A model generated the notes under the pieces. It did not search any database. It was not told the DNA's origin and saw only the letters and a list, made by a program, of their open reading frames with translations. A program made the position numbers and the translations under genes. A DNA stretch of 20,231 bases, from the NCBI GenBank assembly GCA_030639445.1, contig DAOWCR010000002.1:1-20231 (forward strand). Reading direction: 5' to 3'. The DNA is from Dehalococcoidales bacterium (lineage in GTDB: Bacteria > Chloroflexota > Dehalococcoidia > Dehalococcoidales > RBG-16-60-22). Below are positions 14,415 to 20,231 of this stretch, piece after piece (position 1 is the stretch's first letter; the number at the start of each line of letters is the position of its first letter).

Positions 14415-14722
14415 TGGCTAAACAAAAGATTCGCATCAAGTTAAAGGGCTTCGACCACAAGATTATCGACCAGTCCGCCGAGCAGATTGTCCAGGCGGTG
14501 GAGCGGACCGGGGCGATAGTGGCCGGGCCGATACCTCTGCCGACCCATATTCAGAAGTTCAGCGTTATCCGCTCACCGTTTATCGACAAAGACTCGCAGG
14601 AGCAATTTGAGATTCGGACTCACAAACGGATTATTGACATTATTGAGACGACTTCCAAGACCATAGACTCACTGACCAAGCTAAATTTACCCGCCGGGGT
14701 GGAGATAGACATCAAGCTGTGA
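14414..14722 (+). CDS. rpsJ: 30S ribosomal protein S10
   Basis: S10 is a small-subunit head protein that also serves as NusE in transcription antitermination. All landmarks are present in 102 residues: IRIKLKGFDHKIIDQSAEQI, GPIPLPTHIQKFSVIRSPF, the loop with EQFEIRTHKRIIDI, and the closing LNLPAGVEIDIKL. The ATG begins on the last base of the fusA stop, so translation is likely coupled to EF-G. This joins the str and S10 clusters with no tuf gene between. Confidence 0.97.
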   Translation: MAKQKIRIKLKGFDHKIIDQSAEQIVQAVERTGAIVAGPIPLPTHIQKFSVIRSPFIDKDSQEQFEIRTHKRIIDIIETTSKTIDSLTKLNLPAGVEIDIKL

Positions 14723-14747
14723 AGACAAACCTGGAGTAGCTAAAGAT

Positions 14748-15371
14748 ATGACGCAAGAGATTATCGGCAAAAAACTGGGCATGTCCCAGCTATTCGGCGC
14801 CGACGGTAAACTGGCGGCGGTAACCGCCATTGAAGCCGGACCCTGCACGGTAGCCCAGGTCAAGACCACCACCAGAGACGGCTACAATGCCGTTCAACTC
14901 GGTTTTGGTGAGGCCAAACGCTCCAGGTCCTCCCCGCGCACGCCGCGCCAGGGGGCGCGACAGTTCCGGTATCTCCGAGAATTCCGACAGGCCGATACTA
15001 AAGGCATTAAAGTCGGGCAGAAGATTGATGCCGGCCTGTTTCAAACCGGTGACCTGGTTGATGTTACCGGGCTGTCCAAAGGTAAGGGCTTTGCCGGCGT
15101 GGTCAAACGCCATCACTTCGCCGGTGGCCCCAAAACGCATGGCCAGTCTGACCGGCACCGCGCTCCGGGCTCTATCGGCGCGGGCACCTCCCCCGGCCGG
15201 GTATTCAAAGGAACGCGCATGGCCGGGCACATGGGAAACCGGCGGGTAACCGCGCTCAACCTGGAAGTGCTGCAAGCCGACCCGGACCGTAACCTGCTGC
15301 TGGTAAGAGGGGCAGTACCCGGGAGCCGGAACGGCTTACTACTGATAAAGAAATCAGGCAGGGGGGAATAA
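14748..15371 (+). CDS. rplC: 50S ribosomal protein L3
   Basis: L3 is an early assembly protein of the large subunit whose loop reaches the peptidyl-transferase region. The 207-residue protein has the IIGKKLGMSQLF start, a central DVTGLSKGKGFAGVVKRHHF segment, the loop HGQSDRHRAPGSIGAG and the MAGHMGNRRVT motif. GGAG about 11 bases upstream supports the ATG. The rplD GTG follows 4 bases after its stop. It occupies the standard second place of the S10 operon. Confidence 0.97.
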   Translation: MTQEIIGKKLGMSQLFGADGKLAAVTAIEAGPCTVAQVKTTTRDGYNAVQLGFGEAKRSRSSPRTPRQGARQFRYLREFRQADTKGIKVGQKIDAGLFQTGDLVDVTGLSKGKGFAGVVKRHHFAGGPKTHGQSDRHRAPGSIGAGTSPGRVFKGTRMAGHMGNRRVTALNLEVLQADPDRNLLLVRGAVPGSRNGLLLIKKSGRGE

Positions 15372-15375
15372 GGAA

Positions 15376-16032
15376 GTGCAAGTCCCGGTCTACAGCCTTA
15401 CCGGAAAAGTAGTGGAACACATCGAAATAAGCGACCGTGTTTTTGCGGCGCCTTTTAACGAGGGTATCGTGCACCAGGCGATGGTCCGGCAGCGGGCAAA
15501 CGCCCGCCAGGGAACTCATGACACCAAAACCAGGGGCGAGATTACCAGCAGCGGCGGGAAATTATTCCGGCAGAAGGGCACCGGCCTCGCCCGGGCGGGC
15601 AGCCGGCGGTCACCACTGCGGCGGGGGGGCGGTATTACCTTCGGCCCCCACCCCAGGAGCTACCGGCAGGCCATGCCGAAAAAGATGCGCCAGTTGGCCC
15701 TGAGGTGCGTCCTTTCTGCCAAAGCCAGGGACGAAGAACTAAAAATTTTGCAGCAACTGGAGCTGGCCGAGCCGAAAACGAAAATGATGGCCGAGATTTT
15801 AGCCGCCCTCGGGGTGGATGCCCCGACGCTGGTCGTTACCCCGGAACCGGAGGTAAACGTAATTAAATCAGCCCGCAACCTGAAAGGAGTCAAGACAACG
15901 CCGGCCAATCTCCTCAATGTACTTGACATCCTTTCCCATAAGATGCTATTGATGAGCGTGGCGGCGGTGCGTAAAGCAGAGCGGCTGTGGGGAGAGAGCG
16001 CGGCCACCGAGGTGGACAATGCACCTTTATGA
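15376..16032 (+). CDS. rplD: 50S ribosomal protein L4
   Basis: L4 lines the peptide exit tunnel and in some bacteria represses the S10 operon. The 218-residue protein has the conserved extended loop: HQAMVRQRANARQGTHDTKT, KLFRQKGTGLARAGSRRSP and GGGITFGPHPRSY, followed by RQLALRCVLSAKA. The C-terminal globular part contains NLKGVKTTPANLLNVLDIL, and the tail beyond it is somewhat longer than usual. The start is GTG 15376 with AGGAA just upstream overlapping the rplC end. It overlaps rplW by 14 bases. Confidence 0.96.
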   Translation: MQVPVYSLTGKVVEHIEISDRVFAAPFNEGIVHQAMVRQRANARQGTHDTKTRGEITSSGGKLFRQKGTGLARAGSRRSPLRRGGGITFGPHPRSYRQAMPKKMRQLALRCVLSAKARDEELKILQQLELAEPKTKMMAEILAALGVDAPTLVVTPEPEVNVIKSARNLKGVKTTPANLLNVLDILSHKMLLMSVAAVRKAERLWGESAATEVDNAPL

Positions 16033-16303
16033 TGTATTGCGCCGCCCGCTGGTCACGGAAAAAAGCACCACCCTGCAGGTTCAGGGCAAATATGCCTTTG
16101 AGGTAGCCAAAGAAGCCAACAAGCCGCAGGTCAAACAGGCGGTGGAAAAGGCGTTTAAGGTTAAAGTAACTACCGTTAATATGATTATCGTACCCGGTAA
16201 GACACGGAGGGTAGGCCGACGCCTGGTCCAGACACGGTCCTGGAAAAAGGCGGTGGTTACCCTCAGGCCGGGGGACAAGATAGAATTCTTTGCCGGGGTT
16301 TAA
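16019..16303 (+). CDS. rplW: 50S ribosomal protein L23
   Basis: L23 sits at the tunnel exit and is the docking site for trigger factor and the signal recognition particle. The 94-residue protein has the family landmarks LRRPLVTEKST, YAFEVAKEANKPQVKQAVEK and FKVKVTTVNMI, ending in basic WKKAVVTLRPGDKI. The ATG lies within the end of rplD (14-base overlap). It is followed by a 90-base gap, the longest between any two genes from fusA to rplN in this compact cluster. Confidence 0.96.
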   Translation: MHLYDVLRRPLVTEKSTTLQVQGKYAFEVAKEANKPQVKQAVEKAFKVKVTTVNMIIVPGKTRRVGRRLVQTRSWKKAVVTLRPGDKIEFFAGV

Positions 16304-16327
16304 TAATAGGGAAGAGGTTAATAAACT

Positions 16328-16341
16328 GGTTACCAATAACC
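16328..16341 (+). terminator. Weak terminator-like hairpin between rplW and rplB
   Basis: GGTTA (16328-16332), loop CCAA and TAACC (16337-16341) form a 5-bp stem, followed closely by GAATATTTTTA. A second GGTTA copy at 16316-16320 could pair alternatively with the same right arm. The stem is short, so at most partial attenuation or a processing site inside the operon is plausible. Confidence 0.25.
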
Positions 16342-16393
16342 GAATATTTTTATGAGCCATCGCTACGAAAAATTTAGGAGATTATATTAAAAA

Positions 16394-17224
16394 ATGGCAT
16401 TAAAGACATACCGCCCGACCTCTCCCGGCCGACGGGGGATGAGCGGCGCCACTTTTGAAGAAATAACCAGAAGTAAGCCGGAGAAATCACTGCTCTCACC
16501 CCTCAGAAAGCGGGGGGGACGCAACAACCAGGGGAAAATAACGGTCCGCCACCGGGGTGGCGGCGCGAAACGCAGTCTCCGCGCCATTGACTTCAAGCGG
16601 GACAAGGTGGGGGTTCCGGGCCGGGTGGCCAGTATTGAATATGACCCCAACCGCTCGGCGCGTATTGCCCTGATTTACTATGCCGACGGCGAAAAACGGT
16701 ATATCCTCGCCCCGGTAGGCCTTGCCATCGGGAATACGGTAATGTCCGGCGGTGATGCCGAAGTAAAGCCGGGGAACGCTTTGCCCTTGAAACTAATCCC
16801 GAGCGGCAGTGTGATACACAACATTGAGCTGGAGAAAGGCAGAGGCGGCAAACTGGCGCGGAGCGCCGGAGCCTCCGCCCAGCTAATGGTAAAAGAAGGA
16901 GAATATGCCCTGGTGCGATTGTCATCCGGTGAGGTGCGGCGTATTCGCGGCGACTGCCTGGCGACTATCGGACAGGTGGGGAATATAGACCACCAGAACA
17001 TCAAGCTGGGCAAGGCCGGACGCAAACGGCTGATGGGCTGGCGGCCCACGGTGAGGGGCTCGGCGATGACGCCGCGTGACCACCCTCACGGCGGCGGTGA
17101 AGGCAGGAGTCCGATAGGTTTACCCGGGCCGAAAACGCCCTGGGGAAAACCGGCCCTGGGCTATACCACCCGCAAGCCGAAAGCTTCCGATAAAATGATT
17201 GTCAAGCGCCGAAAAGGTAAATAA
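16394..17224 (+). CDS. rplB: 50S ribosomal protein L2
   Basis: L2 is needed for subunit association and peptidyl transfer. In 276 residues it shows the expected order: N-terminal KTYRPTSPGRRG, the GRNNQGKITVRHRGGGAKR segment, the SH3-like core with GSVIHNIELEKGRGG and RSAGASAQL, and the C-terminal VRGSAMTPRDHPHGGGEGR with its conserved His. The ATG at 16394 is 13 bases after AGGAG (16376-16380), a longer spacing than its neighbours. rpsS follows after 9 bases. Confidence 0.97.
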   Translation: MALKTYRPTSPGRRGMSGATFEEITRSKPEKSLLSPLRKRGGRNNQGKITVRHRGGGAKRSLRAIDFKRDKVGVPGRVASIEYDPNRSARIALIYYADGEKRYILAPVGLAIGNTVMSGGDAEVKPGNALPLKLIPSGSVIHNIELEKGRGGKLARSAGASAQLMVKEGEYALVRLSSGEVRRIRGDCLATIGQVGNIDHQNIKLGKAGRKRLMGWRPTVRGSAMTPRDHPHGGGEGRSPIGLPGPKTPWGKPALGYTTRKPKASDKMIVKRRKGK

Positions 17225-17233
17225 AGGGGAGAA

Positions 17234-17524
17234 ATGTCAAGGTCAATCAAGAAAGGCCCTTTCATTGAGGCCAAACTGATGAAAAAGGTGGAGGCGGTTA
17301 TCCGCTCCGGCCAGAAGGCGGTGATAAAGACCTGGTCACGCTCTTCTACCATCCTGCCCCAGATGGTGGGCCTCACTATCGGCGTGCACGATGGCCGAAG
17401 GCATGTGCCTATCTTTATCACGGAAAACATGGTGGGGCATAAACTGGGTGAATTCGCCTTAACCCGGACATTCCGGGGGCACAGCGGCAGGTCGGAGAAA
17501 ACGACCCAGGTAAAGAAAAGGTAG
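17234..17524 (+). CDS. rpsS: 30S ribosomal protein S19
   Basis: S19 binds 16S rRNA in the head, next to S13, and contacts the A-site tRNA. The 96-residue protein begins MSRSIKKGPFIEAKLMKK. It has WSRSSTILPQMVGLTIGVHDG, then HVPIFITENMVGHKLGEFALTRTF as the hallmark and RGHSG at the end of the core. GGGGAG lies 5 bases before the ATG. It follows rplB after 9 bases and precedes rplV after 27, in the standard S10-operon position. Confidence 0.97.
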   Translation: MSRSIKKGPFIEAKLMKKVEAVIRSGQKAVIKTWSRSSTILPQMVGLTIGVHDGRRHVPIFITENMVGHKLGEFALTRTFRGHSGRSEKTTQVKKR

Positions 17525-17551
17525 GTTGTTCCACACCGGACAGGACAGGAA

Positions 17552-17890
17552 ATGAGAGTAAGAGCCGTAGCTAAAGATACCGGGTTATCCGCCCGCAAAG
17601 TGCGTCCGGTAATAGACATGGTGCGGGGGAAGAATGTGGACGAGGCTTTAAGCCTCCTCAGGTTCACCCCGACACCCAAAGCCCGGACGGTCGCCAAGGT
17701 GGTGAAGTCAGCGGCGGCTAATGCCGAGAATAATTACCAGATGTCACCTTCAGAGTTAAAGATTGTCAGCATCTCGGCGGATGAAGCGACAACTATGAAG
17801 AGGTATCGCCCCCGGGCTCGAGGGCGTGCCAGCCATATCCGCAAACGTTCCAGCCATATTACCGTCATCGTGGCGGACCAGGAGGAGTAA
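17552..17890 (+). CDS. rplV: 50S ribosomal protein L22
   Basis: L22 contributes the second arm of the exit-tunnel constriction, opposite L4. The 112-residue protein has the family pattern: AVAKDTGLSARKVRPVIDMV, a helix with AAANAENNY, and the beta-hairpin loop MKRYRPRARGRASHIRKRSSHI, ending VADQEE. GGACAGGA precedes the ATG. AGGAGG (17880-17885), inside its last codons, is the ribosome-binding site of rpsC, whose TTG begins on the base after the rplV stop. Confidence 0.97.
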   Translation: MRVRAVAKDTGLSARKVRPVIDMVRGKNVDEALSLLRFTPTPKARTVAKVVKSAAANAENNYQMSPSELKIVSISADEATTMKRYRPRARGRASHIRKRSSHITVIVADQEE

Positions 17891-19132
17891 TTGGGTCATA
17901 AAGTTCATCCCACCGGTTTTAGAATTGGTGTCATACGGGACTGGCAGGCAAAGTGGTACGCCGACACGCACTATGCCGAGTCTTTAAGGGAAGACCTGAC
18001 GCTCCGGCGAGCCATCCAAACCCGGTATGAGGACGCGGCGATATCACTGGTAGAGATTGAGCGCCAGGCGAAAGAGATAACAGTAACCATCCATACTGCC
18101 CGGCCGGGCATTGTCATCGGGCGGGGAGGACAGCGCGTTGATGAACTGAGTGCCCACCTGGAAAAACTTATCGGCCGGAAAGTCCGCTTGAACATTCAGG
18201 AAATCCGGCAACCCGAGCTTGATGCCGGTCTGGTAGCCAAAACAATCGCCGAACAGATTCAGCGCCGCATTGCTTACCGGCGGGCGATAAAACAGGCGAT
18301 TTTCCGCACCATCCAGGCTGGCGCCAAGGGAATAAGGATAAGCTGCGCCGGCAGACTGGGCGACGCCGAGATAGCCCGCCGCCAGACGATGCATCAGGGC
18401 CAGGTGCCCCTGCATACGCTGCGCGCGGACATTGATTACGGTTTCACCGAAGCACGCACCACCCTGGGGCGAATCGGGGTAAAGGTCTGGATATATAAGG
18501 GGGAAATACTTCCCGAACTCAAGGAACCGGAAGCCGAGGAAGCTCCGGCCGAGGATGCCGTGAGCCAGATTACGGAAGAGCCGGAACCTCGCGCCGCCGC
18601 CGAAGTTAAGACGGCAGAACCGGTCGCCATAGAAAGCGCTGAGGCGGTAACCGAAGCCAAACCGGAAGAGAAACCGGCCAAACCGGCTGCCCGGAAAAGA
18701 GTTAAAGCCGCCGCCCCCGAGCCGGAAGAAAAGCCGACCGAAGCGGCAGCCAAAGCCAAACCGGAAGAAAAACCGGCCAAACCAGCCGCCAGAAAAAGTG
18801 GCAAAGCCACTGCCCTCGCCGAAGCGGCAGCCAAAGTTAAACCGGAAGAGAAACCGGCCAAACCAGCCGCCAGAAAAAGTGGCAAAGCCACTGCCCTCGC
18901 CGAAGCGGTAGCCAAAGTTAAACCGGAAGAGAAACCGGCCAAACCGGCTGTCCGGAAAAGAGCTAAAGCTGCCGCCGAAGTTAAACCGGAAGAACCAGCC
19001 GCCATAGAAAGCGCTGAAGTCATACCGGAAGAGAAACCGGCCAAACCGGCCGCCCGGAAAAGCAAGAAGAAAGCCGCCGGGACCGAGGCCCCTGCCCTGA
19101 CGGAAAACGAGGCAAAAGATGCTACAGCCTAA
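17891..19132 (+). CDS. rpsC: 30S ribosomal protein S3 with a long repetitive C-terminal tail (413 aa)
   Basis: S3 forms part of the mRNA entry channel. Residues 1-208 are a normal S3: GHKVHPTGFRIGVIRDW, the KH domain with VIGRGGQRV (75-83), the QGQVPLHTLRADIDYGF segment and the end VKVWIYKGEILP. S3 of Escherichia coli stops at 233 residues. Here another 200 or so residues follow. First comes an acidic stretch (about 211-255), then Lys/Ala/Pro/Glu-rich repeats built on PEEKPAKPAARK, seen five times (near 258, 291, 318, 345 and 379, one copy reading PAVRK). The tail has almost no aromatic residues and no Cys, and should be disordered. The frame stays open throughout and ends in the usual 14-base overlap with rplP, so it is not an assembly fusion. 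Start is TTG 17891 after AGGAGG. Confidence 0.95.
   Translation: MGHKVHPTGFRIGVIRDWQAKWYADTHYAESLREDLTLRRAIQTRYEDAAISLVEIERQAKEITVTIHTARPGIVIGRGGQRVDELSAHLEKLIGRKVRLNIQEIRQPELDAGLVAKTIAEQIQRRIAYRRAIKQAIFRTIQAGAKGIRISCAGRLGDAEIARRQTMHQGQVPLHTLRADIDYGFTEARTTLGRIGVKVWIYKGEILPELKEPEAEEAPAEDAVSQITEEPEPRAAAEVKTAEPVAIESAEAVTEAKPEEKPAKPAARKRVKAAAPEPEEKPTEAAAKAKPEEKPAKPAARKSGKATALAEAAAKVKPEEKPAKPAARKSGKATALAEAVAKVKPEEKPAKPAVRKRAKAAAEVKPEEPAAIESAEVIPEEKPAKPAARKSKKKAAGTEAPALTENEAKDATA
18740..18961 (+). repeat. rpsC: 81-bp in-frame tandem repeats in the rpsC tail
   Basis: Units start at 18740, 18821 and 18902, each 81 bp (27 codons). Units 1 and 2 differ at only 3 of 81 positions. Unit 3 is similar over its first 50-60 bases and then diverges. 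A looser related unit begins at 18641, and another copy of the PEEKPAKPAARK block lies near 19025-19060. The near identity of units 1 and 2 points to recent duplication by slippage or recombination. Confidence 0.9.
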
Positions 19133-19571
19133 GCGGGTAAAATACCGCAAGTCCCATAAAGGGCACCGCCGTGGCAGTGCCCAGGCCGGTAACACCACCA
19201 TCTTCGGTGATTATGGCTTGCAGGCGCTGGGGGCTGCCTGGCTTACCGGTGAGCAGATTGAGGCGGCGCGGCGTGCCATCACCCGTCACATCCGCCGCGG
19301 CGGGAAAGTCTGGATACGAGTTTTCCCGGACAAACCGGTGACCAAGAAACCGGCGGAAACCCGTATGGGCAGCGGCAAAGGCGCCCCGGACCACTGGGTA
19401 GCCGTGGTCAGACCGGGTAGAATCCTGTTTGAAATGGCCGGTGTCGGCGAGGACACCGCCAAAGAAGCAATACGCCTGGCAGCGCGCAAACTCCCCATAC
19501 CCACCAAATTCGTGGTCCGGGAGACTGGCGCGATCGCCAGCCGCGATTCCATAAAAAAGGAGCCGGCTTAA
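19119..19571 (+). CDS. rplP: 50S ribosomal protein L16
   Basis: L16 lies near the tRNA A and P sites of the large subunit. The 150-residue protein starts MLQPKRVKYRKSHKGHRRG and carries GDYGLQALGAAWLTGEQIEA, WIRVFPDKPVTKKPAETRMG, then SGKGAPDHWVAVVRPG and LPIPTKFV, followed by a 13- to 15-residue tail slightly longer than usual. ATG 19119 lies inside the rpsC tail, with GAGG (19109-19112) 6 bases upstream, so it is coupled to S3. rpmC begins one base after its stop. Confidence 0.97.
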   Translation: MLQPKRVKYRKSHKGHRRGSAQAGNTTIFGDYGLQALGAAWLTGEQIEAARRAITRHIRRGGKVWIRVFPDKPVTKKPAETRMGSGKGAPDHWVAVVRPGRILFEMAGVGEDTAKEAIRLAARKLPIPTKFVVRETGAIASRDSIKKEPA

Positions 19572-19572
19572 G

Positions 19573-19770
19573 TTGAGGATTGACGAATTTCGGAGCCTGG
19601 ACCCCGAGGAACTGACCAAGCAACTGGAGGAAGCCCACCAGGAGCTTTTCAACCTGCGCTTTCGCCTGTCCACCAAACAGCTGGTGAACCATCGCGAACT
19701 CCCGATGGTAAAGAAGAAAATTGCCCGGCTCAAGACGATAATGAAAGAGAGAGAACTGGGGATAAGGTAA
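19573..19770 (+). CDS. rpmC: 50S ribosomal protein L29
   Basis: L29 is a two-helix protein near the tunnel exit, next to L23. The 65-residue sequence has the standard MRIDEFRSLDPEELTKQLEE start, the ELFNLRFRLSTKQL motif and the closing helix VKKKIARLKTIMKERE. The start is TTG 19573; an AAGGAG site (19557-19562) sits inside the end of rplP. rpsQ follows after 4 bases. Confidence 0.95.
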   Translation: MRIDEFRSLDPEELTKQLEEAHQELFNLRFRLSTKQLVNHRELPMVKKKIARLKTIMKERELGIR

Positions 19771-19774
19771 CATT

Positions 19775-20062
19775 ATGCCAGAAAGACGTAAAACCAGATT
19801 TGGCCGTGTCATTAACAACCGGATGGATAAGACCGTGGTGGTCACGGTGGAAACACCCCGGCGCTATACCCTGTACCGGAAGACAATCAACCGAGCGGTC
19901 AAGTACAAGGCCCATGACGAAAAGAATGAATGCCAGCCGGGAGATATGGTCAGAATTGTGGAAACGCGCCCGCTCTCCAGGCACAAGCGGTGGCGGGTAG
20001 CCGAAATATTAACCAAAGGCAAGGTAGCCGAGATTCAACCCAAGGAAATCGTCGATAGCTAG
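19775..20062 (+). CDS. rpsQ: 30S ribosomal protein S17
   Basis: S17 is a small OB-fold primary binder of 16S rRNA. The 95-residue protein has FGRVINNRMDKTVVVTVET, a YRKTINRAVKYKAHDEKNEC strand pair, and the PGDMVRIVETRPLSRHKRWR motif, with a short extra tail. It starts at ATG 19775. No strong Shine-Dalgarno is seen apart from GATAAGG, so coupling to rpmC, 4 bases upstream, is likely. Confidence 0.96.
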   Translation: MPERRKTRFGRVINNRMDKTVVVTVETPRRYTLYRKTINRAVKYKAHDEKNECQPGDMVRIVETRPLSRHKRWRVAEILTKGKVAEIQPKEIVDS

Positions 20063-20074
20063 GGACATAATGAG

Positions 20075-20231
20075 ATGATTCAGACTTATTCCAGACTTAA
20101 AGCGGCCGATAATACCGGGGCCCGGCAAATCATGTGCCTCAACGTCCTCGGCGGCACGAGGCGAAGAGATGCGCGCGTCGGTGATGTCATTGTGGCCTCG
20201 GTCAAGAAAGCCATCCCCGGGTCCACCACGA
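20075..20231 (+). CDS. rplN: 50S ribosomal protein L14, N-terminal part (3' end outside window)
   Basis: The frame from ATG 20075 reads MIQTYSRLKAADNTGARQIM, then VLGGTRRRDARVGDVIVASV, and runs off the window edge after 52 residues. This is the start of L14, a large-subunit protein that contacts 16S rRNA at an intersubunit bridge. AGGGA (20061-20065) lies 9 bases upstream. An ATG at 20070 is out of frame and meets a stop after two codons. The position after rpsQ is standard. Confidence 0.95.
   Translation, partial: MIQTYSRLKAADNTGARQIMCLNVLGGTRRRDARVGDVIVASVKKAIPGSTT

Noticed and set aside
18641..19060. The repeats in rpsC as a CRISPR or intergenic repeat array
   Set aside because: The repeats are directly adjacent, 81 bp, in frame and coding, with no spacers.
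18044..19201. A 385-codon minus-strand frame rich in Phe and Gly opposite rpsC
   Set aside because: The FG-rich repeats are the reverse complement of the Lys/Pro-rich S3 tail; there is no start signal, and the overlap runs into conserved S3 core.

Overview
The window looks like one contig of an anaerobic bacterium with a GC-rich genome (clearly above 50% GC in most genes), frequent GTG and TTG starts and strong Shine-Dalgarno sites. My best guess is Chloroflexota, class Dehalococcoidia. This rests on gene content (acetoin-type dehydrogenase operon with a DUF2148 protein, HpaI-like aldolase, phosphotriesterase-like protein, Gram-positive-type S12) and general impression, not on a marker phylogeny.

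Positions 1-1400 hold the 3' end of a phosphotriesterase-family gene, a sigma-A-type promoter, and two tandem paralogues of a small protein I cannot name. Positions 1462-10212 form a long plus-strand run of tightly spaced or overlapping genes: E1 alpha, E1 beta, a DUF2148 ferredoxin-like protein, AcoX, E2 and E3 of a thiamine-dependent 2-oxoacid or acetoin dehydrogenase complex, then LipB and LipA, which make the lipoyl cofactor of E2, and an HpcH/HpaI-type aldolase. The operon therefore encodes the complex together with its own lipoylation machinery. The LipB copy has Glu where the catalytic Lys of the family is expected.

Positions 10213-11352 are an AT-rich island. It carries a frameshifted C-terminal remnant of an IS1595 (ISXO2-like) transposase on the plus strand. 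On the minus strand lies a cassette of three overlapping small genes (119, 62 and 40 codons) with its own good promoter, which contains inverted and direct repeats that look like an operator. The first cassette protein looks like a coiled-coil plus winged-helix protein. The 40-codon gene is joined to the 62-codon gene by an ATGA overlap.

Positions 11192-20231 are the str and S10 ribosomal gene clusters joined into one run: promoter, structured leader, rpsL, rpsG, fusA, then directly rpsJ, rplC, rplD, rplW, rplB, rpsS, rplV, rpsC, rplP, rpmC, rpsQ and the start of rplN. No tuf gene lies between fusA and rpsJ. The most striking feature is rpsC. Ribosomal protein S3 is extended to 413 residues by a roughly 200-residue Lys/Ala/Pro/Glu-rich tail that contains in-frame 27-residue (81 bp) tandem repeats.
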